Origin: Pseudoalteromonas sp. NC201
GTDB lineage: Bacteria > Pseudomonadota > Gammaproteobacteria > Enterobacterales > Alteromonadaceae
NCBI RefSeq assembly: GCF_002850255.1
Contig: NZ_CP022523.1
Coordinates: 1,002,486 to 1,066,485, forward strand
Direction of reading: 5' to 3'
Length of the DNA: 64,000 bases
Within the stretch, counting starts at the first letter, position 1, and the number at the start of each line of letters is the position of its first letter. This document shows positions 32,838-42,396 of the stretch, in pieces. The notes beneath the pieces were generated by a model that saw nothing but the letters and a program-made list of their open reading frames with translations, was not told the origin of the DNA and ran no database searches. The position numbers were made by a program, and so were the translations under genes.

Positions 32838-34064
32838 TTATAAGCTCTTTTTAGGTGGCAGTACAACGTTTGAGAAGATAAGGCCAGCGATAAGAGACAT
32901 AAATATTAAAAAGGTTTGTTGGCCAATATGGTCCGCATGAACAAAGCTTTGGCCTTCAATTAAAGAATTAAGTCCAATATAGGTTTTAGAACCAGGGACC
33001 AACACAATCAAACCTTGCATTGCAACAATGGACGCAGGGGCATTTACCACACGGTTAAAGATATTACTAAAGACACCCACTGCAAATGCACCTACAAAAG
33101 TACCAAGTGCATAATCAAAGTAAACCGCAGAGCTGATACTGGCTGCGTAGGCGATAAAGCCTGATGCGAGTGACCAACTTGCATGGCGTAACTTTGTTCT
33201 AAAGATAATAACTAGGCTGCTACAAAGTAATAGCACTGCAAGCCAAGCCGTCCAACGTGGTAATGGTGATGGTTGTATAAAATCAACTTGTCCAAAAAAC
33301 GCAAACCCTAAACTGATCCCCAAAAATGCACCGAAGTAGAGCTTAAAGAGCAACATAATAGAGTCCATGACTCTAGCGGTGCCTGACACTAGATGACGAG
33401 CCGATAATTCCGCAAACCCAAGCGCCAGCGCCAAGCCAGGTATAAACACGATAATGGCCGAAAGTACCACCAAACGGATGTTGACCTGCGGGTCAATGTA
33501 CACAGACACAGCGCAGGCAGCAACCGCTGATACGATGGCGACCAAAGGCTCGAGCATATGTGTTACGCGTTTGGAAATACTTGCCCAAAGCACGAATATG
33601 TAGACCACAAGCGATATTAGCGCCGACCACCAAACGTCATTCCAGCTAGTTCCCATCAGCATCGCAAATGCGCCACTTGAGGTTGCAAATGCAAGACCCG
33701 TCATTAACTTATTATAAGGGGGCTTAGCGTGCAAAATGGCTTCAAGGCATTGTTCAGCTTCTTGGATTGAAAGCTCACCAGATAACACGCGTGTTGCGAC
33801 GTCATCCGTATCTGCCAATGAACCTAAATCATGATCGCCGGGATCAACTCGCGCCACATGGGTATATTCTTCTTCATGACCTTCGGTCCAAATTACAAAA
33901 GTGACAGATGTCGGAGACATGACAAAGGAAGACTTTAGCCCTAGGTGAGTGGCTATTTCCATTAAATGTGCTTCGAGTCGATAGGCAGGGGTACCGTATT
34001 TGTGAAGCATTTTGCCTAACTTCACAATAAAGCGGCGTTTCTCTGTAAAGGTTGCGTTATTCAA
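32838..34064 (-). CDS. ThrE-family threonine/serine exporter
   Basis: The 408-residue protein has the ThrE layout: an N-terminal cytoplasmic domain (about 1-115, KYGTPAYRLEAHL) followed by about ten membrane segments. The two halves correspond to the separate YjjP and YjjB proteins of E. coli, here fused as in Corynebacterium ThrE. It would export threonine, serine and related amino acids. The start is TTG; the nearest ATG lies after the conserved start of the domain. Upstream region without a gene (339 bases) separates it from the LacI gene. Confidence 0.82.
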   Translation of the reverse strand: MNNATFTEKRRFIVKLGKMLHKYGTPAYRLEAHLMEIATHLGLKSSFVMSPTSVTFVIWTEGHEEEYTHVARVDPGDHDLGSLADTDDVATRVLSGELSIQEAEQCLEAILHAKPPYNKLMTGLAFATSSGAFAMLMGTSWNDVWWSALISLVVYIFVLWASISKRVTHMLEPLVAIVSAVAACAVSVYIDPQVNIRLVVLSAIIVFIPGLALALGFAELSARHLVSGTARVMDSIMLLFKLYFGAFLGISLGFAFFGQVDFIQPSPLPRWTAWLAVLLLCSSLVIIFRTKLRHASWSLASGFIAYAASISSAVYFDYALGTFVGAFAVGVFSNIFNRVVNAPASIVAMQGLIVLVPGSKTYIGLNSLIEGQSFVHADHIGQQTFLIFMSLIAGLIFSNVVLPPKKSL

Positions 34065-34403
34065 CGAAAGAGAACCTTAAATATGTAATGCCAATTCTAC
34101 TGAATGAAGCGAATTGGCGAAAATGTTAAAAAAGTATGGTGTTTGAAATTAAAAAAATCAAACTGAGCTCATCATGGGTACGCGCTGCTAGTAAGGTACA
34201 TATCATTGCTTTTACTAGATTTTAGTTATGTTTTTGCACACGAATTTGATATTCGCAACAGACTATTTGCATAGGTAAATTTGGCGGCCAAGATTGCTGC
34301 GAATTCTATCCAGATTCTCAGTAATGTCTATAGTTTTGGCCGCAAATATTTGCATTTTTTATAAACAGGTATCAGCGCTACATTTATTGCTAAGCGCTAA
34401 GAG
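34065..34403. other. Intergenic region, no gene seen
   Basis: The region between the LacI-type and ThrE-type genes, both minus strand, contains the ThrE promoter and the LacI 3' end. No hairpin or open frame with support was found. Confidence 0.4.
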
Positions 34404-35414
34404 TTACGATGATTCTCTGATCTGCAATGACACATCCACTAGGGTTCTAACGGCAGGTTGCGATTTGTTTAAAATTTCGGATAACGTATGGCATGTCCGC
34501 TTACCGATGTCGTCGGCATCAATTCTAACGCTCGTTAATGCGGGTTTCATCAGCTGGGAGTCTTGCAAGTCATCAAAACCGACAACTTTGATGTCTTCAC
34601 CAGGTACCAGTCCATGTTCGCGCATGGCTTCAATTGCACCGTATGCAATGACGTCACTAAAGCAAACGATAGCTTTTATCTCTTTGTGGTCAGCGATGAG
34701 GGTGTTAAACGCTTCTCGGCCCCCTTGGCGATTGGTTGGAGCAGCGATCGCAGGTTGCGCTTCATTTAATCCATTGAGCTTTAGAGCGCTTTGGAAACCA
34801 GACAGTCGCTCATGGTAATCTGAAATTTCGGGAGTACCACCCAGAAAAGCAATGTCTTTTATGCCTTGCTCAATGAGGTGAGTCGTTGCTAGGTGAGTCC
34901 CTTTTTTATTGTCAGGTAGAATACAGGGGGCTTTCGCGAAGGCCACTTCACGCATAATGGTAATAACTGGAAATCCAGAGTCAGCCAATTGGTCCAGCCA
35001 CTCTCGTGGAGTACTTGGTGCAGGCACCATAACAAAAGCACAAACGTTGTATTCTTTAAGTGTGTTAACCACTTGGCGTTGGCGATTAAAGTCTTCGCCT
35101 GTATTTACCAGCATAGGCACCATACCTAATGCGTAAATATGCTTTTCTAATCCGACAGCAAGCTGAGCAGAGTACGGGTTAGTTAAGTCGTTGATAACAA
35201 CCGCAACAAGATTAGACTTTTTACTACGTAGCGCTGCTGCGTCGCGATTATAAACATACCCCAGCTTTTCGATGGCTTTTAGTACTTTCTCTTTGCTTTT
35301 ATCGCTGACTTTATCGCTATGCGTTAGGACAAGGGATACTGTTGATTTAGAAACTTGTGCCTCTTCGGCAACATCAAAAATGGTAACCTTAGCGAGTTTT
35401 TTATCGTTGTTCAT
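34404..35414 (-). CDS. LacI-family transcriptional regulator
   Basis: The 336-residue protein has the LacI HTH (about 10-60, TIFDVAEEAQVSKSTVSLVL) and hinge, then a periplasmic-binding-like effector domain. The first ATG after a TTG is used. It is divergent from the S9 peptidase gene by 137 bases and is its likely regulator. The effector, typically a sugar or nucleoside in this family, is unexpected next to a peptidase and cannot be identified. Confidence 0.9.
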   Translation of the reverse strand: MNNDKKLAKVTIFDVAEEAQVSKSTVSLVLTHSDKVSDKSKEKVLKAIEKLGYVYNRDAAALRSKKSNLVAVVINDLTNPYSAQLAVGLEKHIYALGMVPMLVNTGEDFNRQRQVVNTLKEYNVCAFVMVPAPSTPREWLDQLADSGFPVITIMREVAFAKAPCILPDNKKGTHLATTHLIEQGIKDIAFLGGTPEISDYHERLSGFQSALKLNGLNEAQPAIAAPTNRQGGREAFNTLIADHKEIKAIVCFSDVIAYGAIEAMREHGLVPGEDIKVVGFDDLQDSQLMKPALTSVRIDADDIGKRTCHTLSEILNKSQPAVRTLVDVSLQIRESS

Positions 35415-35551
35415 GCTAATTCGTATCAATTATGGCTGGTTAAGTGACTAAGTGTACATCAAGTTTTCATCGCATTAAATCGCAAATCTCTGCACATTTC
35501 CCGATAATCGTTATATGATCACCTGCTAAACGCCGAAGATAGGTAAATACA

Positions 35552-38035
35552 GTGAAATTATTAAAACAAATCACATTTATCATATTAATGACTACCGTAT
35601 CATATACGGTATGTGCACAAGAGCAAGGCTACATGACACCTTCTCCAGAGCTGGCAAAGCTTGTTGATGCACCATTGATCCCAACCTCTAAATTGAGTGC
35701 AAATGGTAATTGGTTGGCATTGTTACAGCGCAATAGGGTACTCACGCTCGAAGAGCTTAGACAGCCAGAACAAGCGCTTGCGGGGATAAAGTTCAATCCG
35801 CAAACCTTTATGCGGACCTCCAGCCGCCAATATAGCTCTATTGAGTTTAAACATGTCGCAACCGGTGCCTTAATTAAGGTGACAGGTCTACCTAAAGGCA
35901 AGATCAAGTCTCCAAGCTGGAGTGCAGATAGCCGCTATCTTGCGTTTATTCTTGAACAAGAAAATAGTGCTACGCTTTGGGCTTACGATATTGAGCAGCG
36001 CAATCTTAAACAGCTTACTCAATCAACATTAAATGGCGTGGTGACTTCAACGCCATATCAGTGGTTGCCAGACAGTACTGCAATTATCGCGAATATTGCT
36101 ATTAATCATGGCAAACAGCCAAGCGCAAAAGATAAATCCAGCCTAACGCCAATAATACAAACCACATCTGGCAAAAAAGCATCAACACGCACTTATCAGA
36201 ATTTATTGTCTAGTCCCTATGATATTCAGCTATTTAAGTTTTATTCTGAGGGGCAGTTAATTAAGCTAAATCTGAATGCCAGCGCGCAGCAAATTGGTAA
36301 TCCAACGTATCTTAAACATTTCTCTGTTTCGCCAGACTCTACCAATCTAGTGGTTGGTATGATGGCAGATCCCTTCTCATTCCAAGTGCCTTACAGCCGT
36401 TTTCCAGCGGTATGGCAAGTGTGGGGAATGCGTGGCTATCCATTATTTGAAGTTGCAAGACAACCGCTAGCCGACGCACTGCCTGCGGGCTTTGATAGCG
36501 TGAGAGAAGGGCCTCGAAAGATCCAATGGCGTGACGACCATGGCGCGACACTGATATGGGCCGAAGCGCAAGATGGTGGGGATATGAGTGTGGAGGTTGA
36601 CTATCATGACCACCTTTATACGATTAGTTCGCCATTCAAAAAGGAACCTGAACTTTTCGCAAAAGTAGAGCGTCGTTTTTCAAGTATTGAATGGGCTGAT
36701 AACAATGTTGCGATTTTGAATGAATGGCGCTTTGCCGATCGCAGTATTCGTTCTTCTGTATTTTCTCCGCGTAATCCAGAGCAAAATCGCATGGTGTTTT
36801 CAGAGCGCAGTTATAATGATGCATACAAAGATCCTGGCAACTTTGTATATGAAAATAGTGATTTAGGTTCAAGAGTATTGAAGTTAGTTGGAGGCAGGTA
36901 TTTGTTTTTAACGGGCAACGGTGCATCTGAGAAAGGCAACATTCCTTTTTTAGATCGTTTTGACGTAAAAACCAATACTTCAACTCGTATTTGGCAGTCG
37001 AGCGAACCTTATTACGAAAGAGTGCGTGCAATGTTAGATGACGAAGGTATGCGCTTTATTACCGTGCGTGAGTCACGCCAAGAACAACCCAACTTTTTTG
37101 TCCGTGACTTACAGTTTGATACTTTGGAGCAGCTAACTAAGTTTGCGCACCCTTATCCTGCATTTAAAGGTGTTGTAAAAGAGCAAATCAAGTACAAACG
37201 TGATGATGGCGTTGAGCTATCCGGTAATCTTTATCTTCCTACAGATTATGACCCATCAAAAGGCCGTATACCTGTGTTGATGTGGGCTTATCCGCTCGAG
37301 TTTAAAGATAAAGCCGTTGCTTCGCAGGTGCGTGAATCGCCTTATCAATTCCCATATATTGGCTATTGGGGGCCAATGCCGTATTTAGCAAAAGGTATTG
37401 CTGTTTTTGATGATCCGACGATGCCGATTGTCGGGGCTGGCGACACACAACCAAATGATACATTTAGGCAGCAATTGGTTGCGAGTGCGAAAGCTGCTGT
37501 TGATACCTTAGTAGAAAAAGGTATAGCAGATCCTAAGCGCATTGCGATTGCAGGGCATTCTTATGGAGCATTTATGGTGGCTAACTTACTCGCCCATAGT
37601 GACTTGTTTGCCACTGGCATTGCACGAAGCGGAGCTTATAATCGCACCTTGACGCCATTTGGTTTCCAAGGTGAGCCGCGTAACTTCTGGGAAGCGCAAA
37701 ACGTCTATGCCAGCATGTCGCCTTTCTTCCACGCGGAAAAAATCAATGAACCTATGTTGATGATCCATGGAGAGGAAGATCCAAACTCAGGTACTTTTCC
37801 TATGCAGTCTAAACGTATGTTTGCTGCAATGAATGGTTTAGGTGCCAATGCAAGGCTGGTGATGTTGCCAGAAGAAGGCCATGGGTATAAAGCACGAGAA
37901 AGTATTTTACATGTACTTTGGGAGCAAGAGCAGTGGCTCGACAAGTATCTGTTTTCTGAGAAGGAAGACGCTGTTCTTGAAGGCGCATCAACAGATGAAA
38001 TGATCTCGGTCGCAACGGAAGCGACAGTTAACTAA
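35552..38035 (+). CDS. Exported S9 family prolyl oligopeptidase
   Basis: The 827-residue protein starts at GTG with AGG upstream and has a signal peptide (cleavage near CAQE). A long beta-propeller domain (about 40-520) precedes the hydrolase domain, with Ser670 in GHSYGAF, Asp in HGEEDPN and His in EEGHGY. It is longer than the other two peptidases here and the motif differs, so it belongs to a different branch of S9. It would act in the periplasm on peptides. The divergent LacI gene probably controls it. Confidence 0.88.
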   Translation: MKLLKQITFIILMTTVSYTVCAQEQGYMTPSPELAKLVDAPLIPTSKLSANGNWLALLQRNRVLTLEELRQPEQALAGIKFNPQTFMRTSSRQYSSIEFKHVATGALIKVTGLPKGKIKSPSWSADSRYLAFILEQENSATLWAYDIEQRNLKQLTQSTLNGVVTSTPYQWLPDSTAIIANIAINHGKQPSAKDKSSLTPIIQTTSGKKASTRTYQNLLSSPYDIQLFKFYSEGQLIKLNLNASAQQIGNPTYLKHFSVSPDSTNLVVGMMADPFSFQVPYSRFPAVWQVWGMRGYPLFEVARQPLADALPAGFDSVREGPRKIQWRDDHGATLIWAEAQDGGDMSVEVDYHDHLYTISSPFKKEPELFAKVERRFSSIEWADNNVAILNEWRFADRSIRSSVFSPRNPEQNRMVFSERSYNDAYKDPGNFVYENSDLGSRVLKLVGGRYLFLTGNGASEKGNIPFLDRFDVKTNTSTRIWQSSEPYYERVRAMLDDEGMRFITVRESRQEQPNFFVRDLQFDTLEQLTKFAHPYPAFKGVVKEQIKYKRDDGVELSGNLYLPTDYDPSKGRIPVLMWAYPLEFKDKAVASQVRESPYQFPYIGYWGPMPYLAKGIAVFDDPTMPIVGAGDTQPNDTFRQQLVASAKAAVDTLVEKGIADPKRIAIAGHSYGAFMVANLLAHSDLFATGIARSGAYNRTLTPFGFQGEPRNFWEAQNVYASMSPFFHAEKINEPMLMIHGEEDPNSGTFPMQSKRMFAAMNGLGANARLVMLPEEGHGYKARESILHVLWEQEQWLDKYLFSEKEDAVLEGASTDEMISVATEATVN

Positions 38036-38048
38036 CAATAATCGATAC

Positions 38049-38082
38049 AATAGAGGGAGTAGTAGATCTTCTCCCTCTATTT
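38049..38082. terminator. Hairpin between convergent genes
   Basis: AATAGAGGGAG and CTCCCTCTATT pair around an 11-base loop. It lies between the peptidase and the convergent exporter gene and may serve both. Confidence 0.75.
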
Positions 38083-38114
38083 ACCCTATTTCAGTTATAC
38101 GAAAATTAAGCTAC

Positions 38115-38963
38115 CTACTCTTTACTAGACACCGAACTGCCGACGGAAGCGGTAATTACCATAAAAATAGCAAGCCATTGCCAAACAGTCAGTAACTCTC
38201 CAAGAATTAAAAAGCCAGCCAACGCCGCAACCGCAGGTTCAACGCTCATTAAAATACTAAACCCTTGTGCGGGCATTTTTCGAAGCGCTACCATTTCTAG
38301 GCTATAAGGCAGGGCGCTGGATAACAAACCAATTGCGATACCCAATGGAATAAGTGACCAATTAAGGAGGGCTACACCTTGAGACATCACGCCAAACGGT
38401 ACGATAGTAAGCGCGGCAACCGTCATGCCGATTGCCACAGTCACCCCGCCGGAGCTTTCGTTGCCTGAGCGCTTACCATAGAGAATATATCCTGCCCAAC
38501 AAGCGCCAGCAACCAAGGCTAAAGCAACACCTACTGGGTCTAAACCATTGACATCGCCAAGATCTGGTAACAACAGCAAAATTCCTAAAATAGCAAATGC
38601 AACCCACAAATAATCACGTTTCCGTTTAGATGAAAATAGCGCTACGGCGAGTGGCCCGGTAAACTCTAAGGCCACACCAATGCCAATAGGGATACGTTCA
38701 ATGGCATAGTAAAAGGTGATATTCATGCCGCCCAAACATAGGCCATAGACGATGAGTGGTCGCCAGTTTGTCGGTAAATGACGCCAAGGCTTGAACACCA
38801 AGCACAAAATAAGAGCTGAAAATCCTAGGCGATATGCTGTGGTGCCCTCAGGCCCAACAAATGGAAATAACTGCTTGGCAATAGAGGCTCCAGATTGGAT
38901 GGTGACCATAGCGCAAAGCAGGCATAAAATCGCAATGACAAAGTCGCGGCTAAGTAGTGACAT
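38115..38963 (-). CDS. EamA/DMT permease, RhtA-like threonine/homoserine exporter
   Basis: The 282-residue protein has ten membrane segments in two EamA repeats. It carries GLSxxx-like motifs and the sequence VALEFTGPLAVAL, which strongly resembles RhtA, the exporter of threonine and homoserine. It is a second possible threonine exporter near the ThrE-type gene. The two flank the LacI/S9 peptidase pair, though the linkage may be chance. Confidence 0.85.
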   Translation of the reverse strand: MSLLSRDFVIAILCLLCAMVTIQSGASIAKQLFPFVGPEGTTAYRLGFSALILCLVFKPWRHLPTNWRPLIVYGLCLGGMNITFYYAIERIPIGIGVALEFTGPLAVALFSSKRKRDYLWVAFAILGILLLLPDLGDVNGLDPVGVALALVAGACWAGYILYGKRSGNESSGGVTVAIGMTVAALTIVPFGVMSQGVALLNWSLIPLGIAIGLLSSALPYSLEMVALRKMPAQGFSILMSVEPAVAALAGFLILGELLTVWQWLAIFMVITASVGSSVSSKE

Positions 38964-39149
38964 TGAGACCCCAACAAGATAAATAACAAGCTTAAAAGAT
39001 GGCGATATAAGGCTAGTCTAATCGTGTCTAAATAATGGCTCAATTACTTTTGTATATTTTATGCCTTTATTGGTTTTTGAAATGGTTATTTGTTGATTTA
39101 TTTACTTTTAATTTTCAGTATTTTCTTTTTGTTATCGTTCCAATTGTGC

Positions 39150-39932
39150 TTACGTATTCAGGTAGTTAAGCCAAGCACTTTCATGTTTTTGCATATTTTT
39201 ATGCTTTTTCGAGTCTAAGTGCGCGAGCTTATCGCTGTCATTGATAAAAGGGCCTGCTCTACAAATGGTACAGTAATTATCACCCAAGTAGTCAGGCACT
39301 TTGAGTTTTTCTTTTATGGCGTGAGCTGGGTTAACAGACCAGTAATAGCTAATACCACTGGTGTCTTTTACGTGCTTATCACGGTCGACATTGCGAATTT
39401 GATATTCTGGGAACTGTGAAATCTCAAATCGAGATTGGCCGAGGTAATATTGTTCAAGTCCGTTGACAAGGCTGCCTTCTAGATCCCACTCAATATAGGG
39501 CTTTACGTCCTTTGAGGTAATGATCCCGAGTTGAGCGCCATTTGGGTCAAGTGCATAAGCCGCCGCGTTTATTAAGAATTCTCGCAGCAATTTCCGATTG
39601 AGGCTGTTAACGCTCAAAGTCTGGTTTTGGAAGCTTTCAAGCGAGTCAAACGCAGGAATGAGAGGAAACTGAAAAATTACCGCATCAAAGGCATGCGACG
39701 GCACTTTTTGCCAACAATGTGCCTCAGTGACATCAAATTGAGTCACTACATCAATCCCTAGAGTATGTAGTTTATCAAATGCATTATCTTGATATTTATG
39801 CTTAAGTTCACCTTCACTGTCGTAAACACTGGCAGTAAGATGGGCTGGAGCAAAGTACTTTGCTAATGAATATGAGAAGCTTAAATCGCCGTCACCAACG
39901 GTAAGAATACGCCAGTTTTTATCGAGTATCAT
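39150..39932 (-). CDS. DUF2431 Rossmann-like methyltransferase with C2H2 zinc finger
   Basis: The 260-residue protein opens with the glycine-rich SAM-type motif WRILTVGDGDLSFSYSLA. The middle AVIFQFPLIPAF is the (D)xxFxFP motif of DUF2431, the domain of yeast Bmt5 (25S rRNA m3U methyltransferase). The C-terminus has CTIC-x12-HLDSKKH, a U1-like C2H2 zinc finger. Fusion of such a finger, common in eukaryotic RNA-binding proteins, to a Bmt5-like domain is unusual in bacteria. An RNA methyltransferase is the best guess. The neighbouring genes give no context. Confidence 0.75.
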   Translation of the reverse strand: MILDKNWRILTVGDGDLSFSYSLAKYFAPAHLTASVYDSEGELKHKYQDNAFDKLHTLGIDVVTQFDVTEAHCWQKVPSHAFDAVIFQFPLIPAFDSLESFQNQTLSVNSLNRKLLREFLINAAAYALDPNGAQLGIITSKDVKPYIEWDLEGSLVNGLEQYYLGQSRFEISQFPEYQIRNVDRDKHVKDTSGISYYWSVNPAHAIKEKLKVPDYLGDNYCTICRAGPFINDSDKLAHLDSKKHKNMQKHESAWLNYLNT

Positions 39933-39978
39933 GGAACTGTCTAAATCAGTAAAACGAGGAGTTTATCAAACTAGGCAG

Positions 39979-40434
39979 TTATCTTGTAGCAATTGGCTCT
40001 TTTATTAGTTTAAAACCAACTAGACAAAATACACCCGCCAAAAACCAAATGCTCCCAGCCAAAATTGCAAAACTGGTGGTTTTTTCAGGGAAAACTATAG
40101 CTAGCGGCAGTGTAATTGCTCCCCTTACTAAACATAACGTTGAAATAGTAAAGATGGCAGGGCTAAGCATAGGTAATGGTTTGATCCACTTGAGGGCCGA
40201 AAGTGCGTAGGCGGCAGTGGTTAGAAATAATGCGGAGATAAAAACGGTTGCAGTAGGCGCATACCAAGTGCCTGCGATGGCGGAGTCGATAATATCTGCT
40301 GGAGCAAGTTGCGCGCGATAGCAACTAGCACCCAAATAAATACATGAAAGATGTGCAACTGCAGTAAAGATAGCAATACCCGCAAATGTTGAAAGGAAAA
40401 TACAGCCTATTATCCTTTTAGTCTGGTATTGCAT
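39979..40434 (-). CDS. Small integral membrane protein, four segments
   Basis: The 151-residue protein has about four hydrophobic segments (near 9-28, 58-80, 88-108, 120-142). It has two Cys in the first loop (HLSCIYLGASCY), possibly a disulphide outside the cytoplasm. Family not recognised. Confidence 0.7.
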   Translation of the reverse strand: MQYQTKRIIGCIFLSTFAGIAIFTAVAHLSCIYLGASCYRAQLAPADIIDSAIAGTWYAPTATVFISALFLTTAAYALSALKWIKPLPMLSPAIFTISTLCLVRGAITLPLAIVFPEKTTSFAILAGSIWFLAGVFCLVGFKLIKEPIATR

Positions 40435-40492
40435 TGATTTCCTTTATTTATATCGGAACGGTGTAGGACCATTATTTGTCTATTATAAGCGT

Positions 40493-41032
40493 TTATAACT
40501 CAGCATACCTAAATGAAGAGTTCTCTTTAAGAAGTAGTTTACACGTAAAAAAATACAGAGGAATAAGTGCCCAAAATGTATACGAATAGGAAAACTCGCT
40601 GCCAAAAGCCGTCATTACACACCCAACTAAAGGCATTGCAATGCCCAGAAAGTAATAAGCTCTGCTTTTATAAAGCCAACCAAATGGAATGAAGTGAGAG
40701 CCAAAAAGAATGGCGAAGGCAAAAGGGAACCAATTTGGGACTAATTGAAATACTAAGATTAATACTGGCCAATATAAAAATTGGGCGCATGCTAACACCG
40801 TCCCTAAGTTTGATAACGGGGGGTGTTTAGCAAATGGATTGACTTTGAACATTTTTGAGATTAGGAAGGCTATTGGGAATGTACTTCCGGTTGCAAAAAT
40901 CACCATGACCAAAGCTTGTCTTTGCGGCATAAAATGAATGGCTAAAGTACAAAAGCAAATTACCATTAAACCTGCAAATGGGAATCCTATCCCTTTTTTA
41001 GTTAGGTTTATTAATTCATCTCGGTTGTCCAT
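40493..41032 (-). CDS. Integral membrane protein of the DUF7010 type
   Basis: The ATG with AGGGAGA upstream gives 179 residues (MDNRDELINLTKKGIGFP). There are about six hydrophobic segments. The pattern of a conserved charged start and a short loop NPFAKHPPLSNLG recalls DUF7010 proteins, from memory. Function is unknown. Confidence 0.7.
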   Translation of the reverse strand: MDNRDELINLTKKGIGFPFAGLMVICFCTLAIHFMPQRQALVMVIFATGSTFPIAFLISKMFKVNPFAKHPPLSNLGTVLACAQFLYWPVLILVFQLVPNWFPFAFAILFGSHFIPFGWLYKSRAYYFLGIAMPLVGCVMTAFGSEFSYSYTFWALIPLYFFTCKLLLKENSSFRYAEL

Positions 41033-41140
41033 AATATCTCCCTGAGTCAGCCTTTTGCTCTCTCTAGCCATTGGGTATTAACCTTATCGTACCTCTGAAA
41101 TTCGCTTTCGGTTGCTATGTGTCTGTAAAGAACTTGCTTA

Positions 41141-42223
41141 TCAATGCCCTAGTTGATCGAGTAAGTCCATTACTTCAACGCTGGCATGTTCCATTTGGTT
41201 AAGCTGTTTTACTGCGCCTTGAGAATCGCCTGCTTTAAACTTTTTCATTGCTTCTACACCAGCTCTATGGACTTCTTTATGCGGAGCTTCTAGGCGTTTA
41301 AACGCGTTGTGACCGCCAAACTTTTGGGCGCCATCGCCACTAAACCACTTGCCTAAGCGGCACATCGTATGATCGGCAAAGTCGCTGATATTTTTATGGC
41401 TATTGCCAATAATAACGTTGTATACGTCTCCTTTCCAAACGACATGATCGAGCTTTACTGTCTGGATAAAAGTTTGAGTGGTAGAAACCAAAATGGTGTC
41501 TTTCATTGAATCACAACAACTTACAATCCCTTCGTATTCATCGTTTAAGTGTCCAATACTGTCAGATAGCGTGATATTAGACGCTTGAATTTCTTCTACA
41601 GCACTCACGGTTGTGTGAGTTGTATCGATGATTTTTTTGACTAAATCGGAGACTTCGTTAGCGGATTCATTGGTATTGGTTGCCAGTGCGCGTACCTCAT
41701 CGGCGACAACCGAAAAGCCACGGCCAGCTTCACCCGCTCGGGCTGCTTCAATAGCAGCATTAAGCGCTAGCAGATTCGTTTGATCTGAAATTTTTGAAAT
41801 CGTCGTAACAAAGGTATTAATGCTATCTGCCATCTGCGATAGGCCAGAAATATTGGTGGTCATTCTGTCCATATTACCGCCGAGCTGCTCCATTCCCGTG
41901 AGTATTTTACGCAATGCGGTTTCAGATTTAGAAAAGGCGGAGTTTACTTGCTCAATTGAATGGCTTTCTTCTTCAATACTCATAAAGCTCGCAAGAACGG
42001 TTTCGCGGATCCCTTGCACTTGGCTTAACCCAGTCAATGCACACTGCAGTAGTTGATTGTCAGTATTATCATTGAGCGCAGCTTGTGAGCTTACAACTTC
42101 TTGTTTTAACAACTCATTTTCAGCAACTAATTGCGCATTCGCATGTTTTAAACTGGCAATCTCTTGTTGCGCGGCTAATAAGGCTTGTTGGGTTTCATTG
42201 TTTGTAAATAGTTTTGCAAACAC
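41141..42223 (-). CDS. Soluble chemoreceptor with C-terminal zinc-binding (CZB) domain
   Basis: The 360-residue protein has no membrane segment. A coiled-coil start (about 8-50) is followed by an MCP signalling domain (about 80-230, [21 protein letters not shown]) and a CZB domain (about 250-350, with [15 protein letters not shown], and later His). The Cys-His ligand set binds zinc, as in E. coli DgcZ and Helicobacter TlpD. It is a cytosolic chemoreceptor that senses zinc or oxidants such as HOCl. It lies next to a GGDEF protein. Confidence 0.92.
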   Translation of the reverse strand: MFAKLFTNNETQQALLAAQQEIASLKHANAQLVAENELLKQEVVSSQAALNDNTDNQLLQCALTGLSQVQGIRETVLASFMSIEEESHSIEQVNSAFSKSETALRKILTGMEQLGGNMDRMTTNISGLSQMADSINTFVTTISKISDQTNLLALNAAIEAARAGEAGRGFSVVADEVRALATNTNESANEVSDLVKKIIDTTHTTVSAVEEIQASNITLSDSIGHLNDEYEGIVSCCDSMKDTILVSTTQTFIQTVKLDHVVWKGDVYNVIIGNSHKNISDFADHTMCRLGKWFSGDGAQKFGGHNAFKRLEAPHKEVHRAGVEAMKKFKAGDSQGAVKQLNQMEHASVEVMDLLDQLGH

Positions 42224-42396
42224 GTTATTTTCCCTTGTAACTTGATATTAACGCAAGCTTAGCAATCATTGGAAAATAGTGCTACTTCTTTAGCTTTTAA
42301 AAAAGCTATAAATTTAGAGAAGTTAGCGTAGAATTGTAATTGGATTTTGGTGCGCTGAGCGTCATTGAAATTTAACCAATAAAACAGTGCTAAGTG

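Noticed and set aside
34294..34818. Plus-strand open frame of 174 residues antisense to the LacI gene
   Set aside because: Shadow of a well-supported LacI gene; its composition follows the other strand.
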